From G963720515 sp963720515 (GTDB lineage Bacteria; Actinomycetota; Thermoleophilia; Gaiellales; Gaiellaceae): DNA of 64,000 nt. Under the pieces are notes generated by a model. It was given only the letters and a program-made list of their open reading frames with translations, did not search any database and was not told the DNA's origin. Positions within the stretch are counted from its first letter, which is position 1; every line of letters begins with the position of its first letter. The translations under genes and the position numbers were made by a program. Shown here in pieces: positions 1-8,985 of the stretch. The DNA is taken from the NCBI GenBank assembly GCA_963720515.1, contig OY970397.1:434001-498000 (forward strand), in the 5' to 3' direction.

Positions 1-207
1 GCGCACGTGGTCGGTCGCCTGCGGCCCCTTCCACGGGCCGAGGACGAGGTCCGAGCCCTCGACGAGGTAGATCCCGACCCACGAGTAGTGCTCGAAGCGG
101 TCGTGGAGAAGCTCGACCGTCCGGCGCAGCACCTCGTCGGCCTCGGTCCCGCGGCTCACGATCTCCTCGATGGCGGTGAGCCCCGCGCGGAAGTCGGCCG
201 CGCTCAT
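1..207 (-). CDS. GAF-domain protein (partial, cut by window edge)
   Basis: Only the first 69 codons are present; the gene runs off the left edge. The ATG at 207 overlaps the stop of the upstream thioesterase gene (ATGA), so the two are coupled. Residues around 42-60 contain SWVGIYLVEG and LVLGPWKGP, the pattern of small stand-alone GAF proteins related to free methionine-(R)-sulfoxide reductase. The catalytic cysteines of that family would lie outside the window, so redox function is inference. A generic GAF sensor is the alternative. Confidence 0.72.
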   Translation of the reverse strand, partial: MSAADFRAGLTAIEEIVSRGTEADEVLRRTVELLHDRFEHYSWVGIYLVEGSDLVLGPWKGPQATDHVR

Positions 208-674
208 CCGGCCACCGCCATCTCGACGTTCTCGCCCTCGAACTCCTCGATCGCCGCCCGGTAGTCGTCCGGGATCGGCACCGAGCGCCGGTGCTCGGGA
301 TCGACGAGGACGAGCGTCTGCTCCGCCGTGCACATGACGACGTCGTCCTCGAGGCGGACGGCGCAGAGCTCGACCGTCATGCTCGACCGCCCGATCCGCT
401 TCGTCCGCATGAACACCTCCAGGAGGTCGTCGAAGCGCGCCGGCGCCTCGTACAGGACGTTGCACGCCCGCATCACGAAGTCGCATCCTTGGAGATCCTT
501 TACAAGCACGTCGAGGTGTCGGGCGTACTCAACACGCGCATAGTCGAAGTACGGCAGGTAGCGCCCGTAGTAGACGATCCCCTGCGCATCGGTATCGGAG
601 AAGCCGACTCGCGTGTAGGCGGAGAAGCGAAATGGGGGCCGCCGGTCGGTCGGGTGGCCGAAGGTGATCGCCAT
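204..674 (-). CDS. Acyl-CoA thioesterase, YbgC-like hot-dog fold
   Basis: A protein of 156 residues with one 4HBT hot-dog domain. The N-terminal motif SDTDAQGIVYYGRYLPYFD holds the catalytic aspartate of the YbgC/4-hydroxybenzoyl-CoA thioesterase family, which hydrolyses acyl-CoA thioesters in the cytosol. A longer frame opens at 779, but the ATG at 674 is preferred. Homology begins just after it, and a -10 hexamer TACGAT lies 7 nt upstream on the minus strand, implying a leaderless mRNA. The stop overlaps the start of the GAF gene. The physiological substrate cannot be told from sequence. Confidence 0.85.
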   Translation of the reverse strand: MAITFGHPTDRRPPFRFSAYTRVGFSDTDAQGIVYYGRYLPYFDYARVEYARHLDVLVKDLQGCDFVMRACNVLYEAPARFDDLLEVFMRTKRIGRSSMTVELCAVRLEDDVVMCTAEQTLVLVDPEHRRSVPIPDDYRAAIEEFEGENVEMAVAG

Positions 675-681
675 GGCGTCG

Positions 682-687
682 ATCGTA
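682..687 (-). promoter_or_regulatory. -10 element of the thioesterase gene
   Basis: TACGAT on the minus strand ends 7 nt before the ATG at 674. No Shine-Dalgarno sequence is present. I infer leaderless transcription. Confidence 0.45.
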
Positions 688-771
688 ACGGAGGCAAGAC
701 CTTGCGTTTTTCGGGCGGTTTGAGGGACCCTTTTGGCCGCAATTTCGGGATTTCTAGAGGGGAGGGGCAAC

Positions 772-3700
772 ATGCGCAAAGGGTCACGTGCGCTTCTAGT
801 CGCCGCCGTCTGTGCGATCGCGCTCGTCGCGGTCGGCCAGGCAGCGGCGGCGAAGTCGCATCTGCGGCTGAACTACTACAGCGCAACCACCACGCAGGCC
901 AAGTACCAGAAGCTGCTCACGAAGGGCGCCGACATCGCGGCCGTCCGGAACGTGAAGGGCGGCAAGGTGCGGGTCTTCGCCGTGCTGACGCCACGCCAGG
1001 TCAAGGCGTATGCGAAGCGCGGCCTCAAGTTCAAGGTCGTCCGGAACAAGTTCGGTCAGACCGCGCGGTCAGCAGCCGCGGCGCAGAAGTCGACCGGCTA
1101 CGACGTCTGGATGGACTACGACGGACCGGACGGCTACGCGGCCTTCCTCCGGAAGGTCGCCGCGGAGAACCCGCAGCTCGCGAAGCTCGTGGTCATCGGC
1201 CACTCCGGCCAGGGCCGCGAGATCCTCGCGATCAAGCTGACGCAGGGTGCCCGCGGCCAGGCCGACGGGTCGCGCCCGGCGGTGCTCTACAGCGCGATGC
1301 AGCATGCGCGCGAGTGGATCGCGGGCGAGGTCGACCGTCGCCTGATGATGTGGTACATCGACAAGTGGCGGGCGAACAACACGGCAGGTCAAGAACCTCC
1401 TGAAGGACACGGAGCTCTGGTTCGTCCCGGTCGCGAACCCGGACGGCTACCAGTACACGTTCCTGAACCCGGGGACGCGGCTCTGGCGCAAGACGCTCCG
1501 GGACAACAACGGAAACGGGACGGTCGAGGTCGGCGACGGCGTCGATCCGAACCGCAACTACTCGGAGCACTGGAACTACGACAACGAGGGCTCGTCGGGC
1601 GTCCAGTCGAGCGACACGTACCGCGGCCCGGCCGCCGAGTCGGAGCCCGAGACGCTCGCGATGGAGGGCCTGCTCCGGTCGATCCGGCCGAAGTTCCAGG
1701 TGAACTTCCACTCGTTCGGCAAGTGGCTCCTCTACCCGGAGGGCTGGCAGATCGGCACGCCGACGTCCGACGACCCGATCTACTACGCGCTCTCCGGCAA
1801 CCTGGACAACCCGGCCATCCCGGGCTTCAACCCGGGCCTCTCGTCCGACGTCCTCTACGTGACGAACGGCGAGACGACCGACTTCGCGCACCTCCAGACG
1901 AAGACGCTCGCGTGGACGCCGGAGCTCTCCGACGGCGGCTCGGGCCTCGGCTTCGTGTTCCCGGACGACGAGGCGCTCGTGCAGGCCGAGTTCGAGAACA
2001 CGCTTGCGTTCGACCAGAGCGTGGCCAAGTCGGCGCTCGACCCGGCGAACCCCAAGTCCTCGCTCGGGCTCACGACGAAGCCGTTCTACCTCCAGAGCGA
2101 CGACACCTACAAGGCGGGCCTCCCGCTCGCGAACTTCAAGTTCGCCGTCTCGTACGGCGATCCGCAGACGGTTCGCGTCGTCGCGAAGCGCTCGCTCGGC
2201 GACGTCACGCTCAAGTGGCAGGTCGGACGGCGGCGCGATCCACAGCGCCCCGACGACCGAGTGGAACGGCGGGGAGAAGTACGGCGGGAAGACCGACGTC
2301 TACTACCGCACGCTGAACGGCGCGGTCTCGGGCACGAGCCCCGGCGACAGCGTGAAGGTCTGGTTCGAGGGCGGAGGCGCGACGAGCGACTCCTTCACGT
2401 ACTCGGCCGCGGTCGAGACGACGAACCGGGTGCTCATCGTGGCGGCCGAGGACTACACGGGCGCCTCGCCGGTGCAGACCCCCGGCCCGCACTACCTGAG
2501 CTACTACCAGAGCGCGCTCGCCGCGAACGGCCAGCACCGCCGACGTCTACGACATCGACGCTCGCGGCCGCAAGGCGCCGGACGCACTCGGCGTGCTCTC
2601 GCACTACAAGGCCGTCGTCTGGTACACGGGCGACGACACCGTCACCCGTGAGCCGGGCTGGGGCCCGGGCAACGGGTCGCGGCTCGCGATGGACGGGCTC
2701 ATGGAGATGCGCGACTACCTCAACGAGGGCGGGCGCGTCCTCTACACGGGCAAAAACGCGGGTGCGCAGTACACCCCGGCGCTCGGGACGCAGCTTTACG
2801 ACCCGACCGCCGCGAACGGGCAGTGCTCGCTCCCGGCGAACACGGGGCGGTGCCTCGCCCTGGCCGGCTCGGGCGATGGCCAGAACGACATCATCGAGTA
2901 CTGGTTCGGCGCGTACGTCCTGAACTACGGCGCCGGGCTCACCGACACCGGGGCGGTCTACGACGTCAATGGAACGGACAGCCCGTTCGTTCCGCCGCCG
3001 CTCTCGTGGAGCTTCAACGGTGCGGACAGCGCGCACAACCAGACGGTGGCGAGCTCGTTCATCACGACGAGCGGGATCCTGCCGGTGGCGACGTATCCGC
3101 AGTTCGATAGCTGGCCTGCGGCGAAGTACGCCCGGCCGGGCGGGCCGTTCGACCCGCACACCGGCACCCACTACGTCTACTCCCAGATCGCGGACGTCTC
3201 GTACAAGCGGCTGACCAGGACGATGACCGTCCCGGCCGCCGGCGGGAACCTCTCGTTCTGGACGTCGTTCAACACGGAGGCCGACTGGGATCACGTGTTC
3301 GTCGAGGTGCACACCGTCGGCCAGAACGACTGGACGACGCTGCCCGACGCGAACGGCCACACGACGCAGACGACCGGCCAGGCCTGCCCGCTCAACACCT
3401 CGGGCGGCTGGCGCACGCTGCATCCGTGGCTCGACCACTACCAGACGCAGGTCGGTGACGCCGCCTGCACGCCGACCGGGACGACCGGCGCGTGGAACGC
3501 GACCTCGGGCGACTCGGGCGGCTGGCAGCAGTGGAGGATCATCCTGAACGCCTACGCCGGCAAGCAGATCGAGGTCTCGATCTCCTACGCCAGCGACTGG
3601 GCGACCCAGGGCCTCGGCGTCTTCGTCGACGACGTGACGCTTCCGGACGGGAGCCTGACCTCGTTCGAGACGGGTCTCGACGGCTGGGCGGTCCCCGGCC

Positions 3701-3886
3701 AGCCCGCGGGCAGCGCCCCGAACGCGAACGACTGGACGCGAACGGAATGCCACCGGGTTCCCGGAGGGAGCCGTCGTGGCGACGCCCGACACCCTGTACA
3801 TGGGCTTCGGCTTCGAGGGCATCTCGAACGCCGCGACCCGGAACGCGGTGATGGGCCGAGCGATGACCTACCTCCTCCGGCCCTAG
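772..3886 (+). CDS. Secreted M14 zinc carboxypeptidase with C-terminal beta-sandwich region (frame broken four times)
   Basis: The ATG at 772 follows GGGGAGGGGC and opens a clear signal peptide (hydrophobic core LLVAAVCAIALVAVG, then AAA). The catalytic region has zinc ligands in MQHAREWIAGE and VNFHSFG, substrate-binding NPDGY and DPNRNY, and a likely catalytic Glu in AWTPELSD. A long C-terminal part ends in an immune-inhibitor-A-like segment (NLSFWTSFNTEADWDHVFVE). The frame shifts near 1385, 2223, 2533 and 3744, each by one extra base. Removing them gives about 1036 continuous residues. Without correction the catalytic domain is split. Each segment keeps GC-rich third positions, so recent sequence error is likelier than old decay. 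Confidence 0.82.
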
Positions 3887-3908
3887 CGGTCGACGGAGTA
3901 GCGGTTCG

Positions 3909-3943
3909 AAAGAGGGCGGGCCTTCGGGCCCGCCCTCTCTCGT
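3909..3943. terminator. Bidirectional terminator between convergent genes
   Basis: A perfect 12-bp stem (3911-3922 with 3927-3938) closes on a TTCG tetraloop. It is flanked by A-rich sequence on the left and TCTCGTT on the right. It sits between the M14 gene (+) and the DUF4396 gene (-) and can serve both. Confidence 0.75.
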
Positions 3944-4426
3944 TCAGTGGTGGGCGTGCGCGACCGCGTGGCCGCGGCCGCGGGCGATGAGCGCGCGGTT
4001 CACGGGGAACGCGGCCACCCAGGCGAGCGCGAGGCCGAGCGCGAGCGAGCCCCAGAAGAGCGCGTCGCCGAGCCCCGCCTCCATCGCGCCCGGGACGGCG
4101 AGGACGACGAGGTTGTCCACGATCTCCATGACCGTGATCGAGATCGTGTCGGCGGCGAAGGCGATGCCGAGCGCCGGGCGCAGCGCGATCCCGGAGGCGA
4201 GCACCGAGCGGAGCGTCAACGCGTAGCCGAAGCAGTAGGCGAGGACGATGGCGAGAACGATCGTCTCGAGGTTCCCCCAGCCGAGCGCGGTCCCGATCGC
4301 GAGACCGAGCACCTCGCCGATCGCGCAGCCCGTGAGGCAGTGCGTGGTCGCGGCGGCCGCGACCCGGTTCAGCGAGGGGCCGCCGTGCGCGCCGGCGTGC
4401 GCGTGGGCGTCTCCGTGCTCGTTCAT
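3944..4426 (-). CDS. DUF4396 family membrane protein
   Basis: A protein of 160 residues beginning MNEHGDAHAHAGAHGG, a His-rich N-terminus. Four hydrophobic segments follow, the first containing THCLTGCAIGEVLG, which I recall as characteristic of DUF4396. The C-terminus is also His-rich (GHAVAHAHH). The function is not established. Histidines at both ends would suit metal handling, but this is speculation. The ATG at 4426 is chosen over an upstream in-frame GTG at 4462 because the preceding residues do not look conserved. The upstream space holds copy A of the intergenic repeat, oriented toward this gene. Confidence 0.7.
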   Translation of the reverse strand: MNEHGDAHAHAGAHGGPSLNRVAAAATTHCLTGCAIGEVLGLAIGTALGWGNLETIVLAIVLAYCFGYALTLRSVLASGIALRPALGIAFAADTISITVMEIVDNLVVLAVPGAMEAGLGDALFWGSLALGLALAWVAAFPVNRALIARGRGHAVAHAHH

Positions 4427-4470
4427 GTCCCGGACGCTAGCCGCCGTGTCCAGCCCGGCCACGTCCGTCC

Positions 4471-4580
4471 ACGGCGCACGGACTCCCCCATGGGGGACGC
4501 GCGCATCCCGGAACGAACGCTATCGACGCCGGGCGCGCGTGTCTGTGACGGAAGTGCGCCGAATGTGCGCCGATCGCTCC
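4471..4580 (-). repeat. Intergenic phased-repeat element, copy A
   Basis: Read on the minus strand: two GGCGCAC units 11 bp apart, then CGATAGCGTTCGT with the GATAGC core 47 bp from the first unit, then a CCCCCATGGGGG hairpin (4485-4496), then AGTCCGTGCGCC. It shares the core, spacing and hairpin with copies near 28.7, 42.7, 54.6 and 59.4 kb. TAGCGT fits a TANNNT -10 reading toward the DUF4396 gene. Confidence 0.65.
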
Positions 4581-4591
4581 GCAGGGCGGCC

Positions 4592-5941
4592 CTACGAGCG
4601 AATCGCCTCGATGACCTCGTCGCGCTTGCGCTCCATGAGCGCCTCGTCGTCGCGGGCCTCGAGGTTCAGGCGGAGGAGCGGCTCGGTGTTCGACGGGCGG
4701 ACGTTCATGTGCCAGTCGTCGGCCCAGACCTCGAGCCCGTCCACGTGCGTGACCTTGCCCTCTTGGCCGAAGCGCTCCTTGAGCTCCTGGAGCTTCAGCG
4801 CGACGTCGCCGACCGGCGTGTTGATCTCGCCGCTCAGGAAGTAGTGCTCGCGGAACGGCCGGAGGATCTCCGAGAGCGGCTTGCCGCGGAGCGATACGAG
4901 CTCGAGCATGAGCAGGGCGGGCACGGTCCCCGTGTCCGCCTTCGAGAACTCGCGGAAGTAGTAGTGGCCGGACACCTCGCCGGCGAAGACCGCGTCCTCC
5001 TTCCGCATCCGGTGCTTGATGAACGCATGACCGACGCGGTTCACGAGCGGCACGCCGCCTGCGCGCTCGATCGTCTCCGGCACGGCCCAGCTCGCGCGCA
5101 CGTCGTAGATCACCTTGGCGCCCGGCTCCTTCTCCAGCATGAGCTCGGCGAGGAGCGCGGTCACGAAGTCGCCCGGCACGAACTCGCCCGTGTCGTCCAC
5201 GAAGAAGCAGCGGTCGGCGTCGCCGTCGAACGCGATTCCGAGGTCGGCGCCCTCCTCGCGCACCTTGCCGACGATGAACTCGCGGTTCTCCGGAAGAAGC
5301 GGGTTCGGCGCGTGGTTCGGGAACGAGCCGTCCGGCTCGAAGAAGCACCGCGCGGCGTCGATCTGCGGGAGCCGCTCGAGGATCGGCGGGAGCATCGCGC
5401 CGGCCATGCCGTTCGCCGCGTCGATCACCACGCGGAGCGGGCGGATCGCGTCCACGTCCACGAACGAGAGCACCTTCTCGACGAACGTGGGGTAGAGGTC
5501 GTGCTGCTCGACCTCGCCGGGCTCGCCGCCGGGCTCGCCGAACCCCTGCTCGGCCCGCGCGCGGACGTCGAGGAGCCCCGAGTCGCCGCCCACCGGCAGC
5601 GCACCGCGGCGGACGATCTTCATCCCGGTGTACTGCTTGGGGTTGTGCGACGCGGTGACGGCGATGCCGCCGTCGAGGCCGAGCTCGCCGACCGCGAAGT
5701 AGAGCATCTCCGTACCGACCAGCCCGATGTCCAGGACGTCCACGCCGGCGTCGGCGGCACCGCGCATGACCGCCTCGGCCATCGACGGGCTGGAAAGCCG
5801 CATGTCGCGGCCGACCGCGATCCTGCGCGGCTCGAACTCCTCGGCGTAGGCGCGGCCGATCGCGTACGCGCCGTCCTCGTCGAGCTCGGTCGGATAGACG
5901 CCGCGCACGTCGTAGGCCTTGAAGACCGCGGGGTCGAGCAT
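4592..5941 (-). CDS. Phosphomannomutase/phosphoglucomutase
   Basis: A full-length alpha-D-phosphohexomutase of 449 residues that interconverts hexose 6- and 1-phosphates for nucleotide-sugar synthesis. All four active-site loops are visible: the phosphoserine loop TASHNP, the metal loop DGDADRC, the sugar loop GEVSGHYYF and the phosphate loop RPSNTEP. The GEVSGH loop is typical of enzymes accepting both mannose and glucose phosphates. The ATG at 5941 lies 6 nt after TAGACT, so the mRNA is probably leaderless. Confidence 0.93.
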   Translation of the reverse strand: MLDPAVFKAYDVRGVYPTELDEDGAYAIGRAYAEEFEPRRIAVGRDMRLSSPSMAEAVMRGAADAGVDVLDIGLVGTEMLYFAVGELGLDGGIAVTASHNPKQYTGMKIVRRGALPVGGDSGLLDVRARAEQGFGEPGGEPGEVEQHDLYPTFVEKVLSFVDVDAIRPLRVVIDAANGMAGAMLPPILERLPQIDAARCFFEPDGSFPNHAPNPLLPENREFIVGKVREEGADLGIAFDGDADRCFFVDDTGEFVPGDFVTALLAELMLEKEPGAKVIYDVRASWAVPETIERAGGVPLVNRVGHAFIKHRMRKEDAVFAGEVSGHYYFREFSKADTGTVPALLMLELVSLRGKPLSEILRPFREHYFLSGEINTPVGDVALKLQELKERFGQEGKVTHVDGLEVWADDWHMNVRPSNTEPLLRLNLEARDDEALMERKRDEVIEAIRS

Positions 5942-5947
5942 GCAGCG

Positions 5948-5953
5948 AGTCTA
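5948..5953 (-). promoter_or_regulatory. -10 element of the phosphohexomutase gene
   Basis: TAGACT on the minus strand is separated from the ATG at 5941 by 6 nt. The same hexamer and spacing precede RNase Z at 17108. Confidence 0.55.
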
Positions 5954-6208
5954 CGAAAGGGAGGGCGAGCCCGGGCTCATCCAGAGCTCGCCGGTCTTCA
6001 TGCGCCGCACGGTGGCCGGCATCGCCGTGAGGTCGACGCCCTCGTCCATCTCGAGCCCGAGTTGCACCTCTTCGAGCGCCTCCTCGGGGCTGTGGGCGCG
6101 GGCGACCCGCGTCACGATTCCGTGCAGGTCGAGGATCTTCACCTCGTAGTCGCGGGCCACCCGGGTGCGGTGCGTGGGCGGCCCGGCGAGGACGATCGGC
6201 GCGCGCAT
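5951..6208 (-). CDS. Small protein of unknown function
   Basis: An 85-residue frame starting MRAPIVLAGPP lies 4 nt after the acetyltransferase stop and just before the phosphohexomutase gene. It has no signal peptide, membrane segment or motif that I recognise. The middle (EALEEVQLGLEMDEG) could be helical. Tight packing between two genes on the same strand and GC-rich third positions support it as a real gene, but no function can be assigned. Confidence 0.5.
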   Translation of the reverse strand: MRAPIVLAGPPTHRTRVARDYEVKILDLHGIVTRVARAHSPEEALEEVQLGLEMDEGVDLTAMPATVRRMKTGELWMSPGSPSLS

Positions 6209-6212
6209 TCGT

Positions 6213-6678
6213 TCATATGAGACGTTTCTCGAGCCAAAAGTCGGCCATCGGGTTGCCGTTGTAGTCCTCGATGTCCTCGTAGCCTGCCGAGCGGAAGAGC
6301 TCCACGGCGCCCTCGAGCCGGGCGCCCGTGTCGAGCCGGGCGACCGTGTAGCCGGCTGCGCGGGCGGCGTCCTCGAGCGCGGCGAGGATCGTGCGCGCGA
6401 GGCCGAGTCCGCGTGCCTCCGGCGCGACGTAGATCCGCTTCACCTCGCAGGCCTCGTCGTCGAGCCGCTTGAAGGCGCCGCAGCCGATCGCCTCGCCCTC
6501 CGCGTACGCGACGAGGAAGCATCCGCCCGGCGGCGCGATCTCGCCCGGCTCGGCGGTCGGCTTCTGCGCCGGGCTCCACTCCGGGTAGCGCTCCTGGATC
6601 GCGGCGGCGTAGGCCGCGAGCAGCCGGGCGCCGATCTCGCTCTCCGGCGGCTCGCGGCCGGAGCTCTACGCCGGCCAT
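6213..6678 (-). CDS. GNAT family N-acetyltransferase (one-base frameshift)
   Basis: The C-terminal half carries the acetyl-CoA-binding motif VKRIYVAPEARGLGLARTIL and the typical end GYEDIEDYNGNPMADFWLEK. The open frame has no usable start, but an ATG at 6678, overlapping the end of the HIT gene, reads MAGVELRP and joins this frame if one extra base near 6656 is removed. That gives 154 residues, a normal size for a single-domain GNAT. The acceptor substrate is unknown. Overlap with the HIT gene implies an operon. Confidence 0.8.
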
Positions 6679-7146
6679 GCCGCGACCAGCTTGCGCCGCG
6701 TGTCCTCGAGCGCCTCCGGCAGGACGCGCACGTCCGCGAGCACCGGCATGAAGTTCGTGTCGCCCGCCCAGCGCGGCACGACGTGGAGATGGACGTGGTC
6801 GAGGACGCCCGCGCCTGCGATCCGCCCGAGGTTCCAGCCGAGGTTGAAGCCCTGCGGGGACGAGACGGCCGAGAGCGCGCCGAGCGCCGCCGACCCGAGC
6901 CGGTGCACCTCGAGCGCCTCGTCGTCTGTCAGGTCGCCGAGCTCGCCCTCGTGGCGGTACGGCGCGACCATCAGATGGCCCGACGCATAGGGGAACTTGT
7001 TCAGGAGCACGAACGCGTGCGTCCCACGGTGGACGACGAGCCCCTCCTCGTCGCCGGCCTCCGCCGCGCGGCAGAAGACGCAGCCCTCCTGCTCGTCCGC
7101 GCGCTGCGATGTACTCGAGCCGCCACGGGGCCCAGAGCTTCCGCAT
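6666..7146 (-). CDS. HIT-family protein, Ap4A phosphorylase/hydrolase-like (one-base frameshift)
   Basis: HIT proteins act on nucleotide phosphoanhydrides. The histidine triad is HVHLHVVPRW. The N-terminus MRKLWAPWRLEYIAA followed by GCVFCR is the signature of actinobacterial HIT proteins related to mycobacterial Ap4A phosphorylase. The two parts lie in different frames, and one extra base in the GCGCGCGG run near 7100 explains the break. Corrected length is 159 residues. A start at 7163 in the downstream frame would give an unconserved N-terminus, so I reject it. The gene precedes and overlaps the acetyltransferase. Confidence 0.85.
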
Positions 7147-7169
7147 GACCGTGCTTGTACCACGCGGGG

Positions 7170-7856
7170 CTAGTCGAGGATGTTGATCGAGCGGGCGGCG
7201 ACGAGCAGGATCGTGACCGCTGAGATCGATGACTCAGCAAGCATCATCAGCTTCGCGCGCCGCGTCAGCGGCATCGCGTCGGTGGGGCTGAACGCGATCG
7301 AGTTGGTGAAGGAGACGTACAGATAGTCGACGAAGTGCGGCTGCCACCCCGGCTCGGCGAGCTGGGGGTTCTCCATCTGCGGGAACTGGAAGTCGGGCCG
7401 CGGCGGATCGGCGCGGAGCCGCCGGACCGGGCCTCCGCGGTCGAAGTCCCAGTACCAGAGCCCGAACGCGACCACGTTCGTGCTCCAGATGGCGGTCGCC
7501 TTGGCCAAGAGCTCGGCTCCGCTCGTCTCGCGGCCCTGGAGGATCGAGCCCAGCAGCGCCACGAGGAGCAGGGCGTTCGTCAGGCTGATGAGGCCGAGAA
7601 GCGCGAGCGACGCCGTTCGCCGGAGGCCGAGCTGCTCGAGCCGCCGCCGCGGCCGGCTCCACGCGAGGAGGACCACGAGGAGCGTCTCCGGACCGACCGC
7701 CAGCAGCCACACCCACCAGGGCAGGTCCCAGATGCTCCAGTCCTTCGCGCGGCTGGCGAGTCCGAGCGCAACGTCGAGGACGATGAAGAGCACGACCGCC
7801 GGGGCGGCCTCCCAGCGGGACTCGACCTGCTCCTCGCCCAGCCCGTCCCCGGTCAC
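7170..7856 (-). CDS. Multi-spanning membrane protein, channel-like C-terminus
   Basis: A protein of 228 residues with about five membrane segments. The C-terminal part, containing SFTNSIAFSPTDAMPLT followed by a hydrophobic helix, has a two-helix, pore-loop-like layout with conserved Thr/Ser. I recall it from DUF1345-type or ion-channel-like actinobacterial membrane proteins. Start GTG at 7856 lies 5 nt after the stop of the upstream CorA-like gene, so the two are probably co-transcribed. Any ion-transport role is inferred from that neighbour and the pore-like segment. Confidence 0.6.
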   Translation of the reverse strand: MTGDGLGEEQVESRWEAAPAVVLFIVLDVALGLASRAKDWSIWDLPWWVWLLAVGPETLLVVLLAWSRPRRRLEQLGLRRTASLALLGLISLTNALLLVALLGSILQGRETSGAELLAKATAIWSTNVVAFGLWYWDFDRGGPVRRLRADPPRPDFQFPQMENPQLAEPGWQPHFVDYLYVSFTNSIAFSPTDAMPLTRRAKLMMLAESSISAVTILLVAARSINILD

Positions 7857-7861
7857 GGCGG

Positions 7862-8833
7862 TCAGAACCAGCCGAGCCTCTTGAAGAGCAGGAAGATCGC
7901 CGCCCCGGCGAGGAGCTCGAGGCCGATGCCGAGGACGAGGAACGCCTCCCAGGAGCCGACGTTGCGCACCATCCAGCCGAAGTTCTGGCCGAAGAAGCCG
8001 ACGAGGAAGGTGAGCGGGAGGAAGATCGTCGCGATCACCGTGAGCTGCTTGTTGATCTGTCCGAGCCGGTTCGAGGACGACGACAGGTAGACGTCGAGCG
8101 CGCCCGTCATGACATCGCGCGTCGCGTCCATCTGCTCGCCGAGCCGGTAGAGATGGTCGTAGAGGTCGCGGAAGGCGTGCTCGGCATCGGGCGTCATGCC
8201 GGGGAGCTCCTCGACGCCGGTCGTGAGGCGGCCGAAGAGGTCGCGCTGCGGGCCGATCGCCTTGCGGAGGATCGCGAGCTCGCGGCGCATGGAGAGGACC
8301 TCGCGCACCTGGTCCTGCGCCGGTCGCTCGACGATCGCCGTCTCGATCTCCTCGAGCCGTTCGTCGAGTGCCTGGAGGGGCTCGTTGAAGCTGTTCGCGA
8401 GCGAGTCGAGGATCTCGTGCAGGACCATGACCGGGTCCTTGTTGGCGTGCAGCGCGTGGGCGATGCGGTCGCACGTCGCGTCGAGCGCCGGCGCCTCGTC
8501 GCGCCGGACGGTGACGAGCCAGCGCTCCGAGTAGTAGCAGTGCACCTCGACGAGCCCGTCCTCGTCGGGCGACCAGCCGAACGCGACGAGGAGTACGTAG
8601 TCGTCGTACGGGTCGAGCTTGGCCCGCTGCCCGAACGTGATCGAGTCGTCGATCGCGAGCGGGTGGAGGGAGAACGCCTCGCCGATCGCGCGGATCTCGT
8701 CCTCGCTCGCGCCGAGGACGTCGAGCCAGAAGAAGGTTCTGCGCCGTGCCACCTTCCCGAGGGAGTCGCCGTCGAGCGCGATCTCCTTCTCGCCGTGCGC
8801 ATCGACGATTCTGGCTGAGCTAGCCCGGGTCAC
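7862..8833 (-). CDS. CorA-family divalent cation transporter, GQN variant
   Basis: A protein of 323 residues with the CorA layout: a soluble alpha/beta N-terminal domain, a long helical stalk and two C-terminal membrane helices. The signature after the first helix is GQN (GFFGQNFGWM), not the GMN seen in the neighbouring CorA. The GMN loop forms the selectivity entrance, so this copy may differ in ion preference (inference). Start GTG at 8833 is chosen because earlier in-frame residues are Arg-rich and lie in the non-conserved intergenic region. Confidence 0.85.
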   Translation of the reverse strand: MTRASSARIVDAHGEKEIALDGDSLGKVARRRTFFWLDVLGASEDEIRAIGEAFSLHPLAIDDSITFGQRAKLDPYDDYVLLVAFGWSPDEDGLVEVHCYYSERWLVTVRRDEAPALDATCDRIAHALHANKDPVMVLHEILDSLANSFNEPLQALDERLEEIETAIVERPAQDQVREVLSMRRELAILRKAIGPQRDLFGRLTTGVEELPGMTPDAEHAFRDLYDHLYRLGEQMDATRDVMTGALDVYLSSSSNRLGQINKQLTVIATIFLPLTFLVGFFGQNFGWMVRNVGSWEAFLVLGIGLELLAGAAIFLLFKRLGWF

Positions 8834-8891
8834 ACCGAAGCCTTGAGTCGCCGGGCCGCGCTGGACGGCGCGATGCGGCGTCCTCGGTCGC

Positions 8892-8985
8892 GCCCGTACC
8901 TTGCCGGTACGAACGCGACGCTGCGTCCTTGCCTCGCACCGCCCATCGCACCCCGGCAACGAAGCATCGGCATGACCCGGGCTAG
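8892..8985 (-). repeat. Possible degenerate copy (F) of the intergenic element
   Basis: On the minus strand GTCGCGTTCGTACCGG resembles GATAGCGTTCGTTCCGG of copy A. It is followed by a CGTACC/GGTACG hairpin (8895-8911). The GATAGC core is lost and the upstream repeats are weak, so membership is doubtful. Confidence 0.3.
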
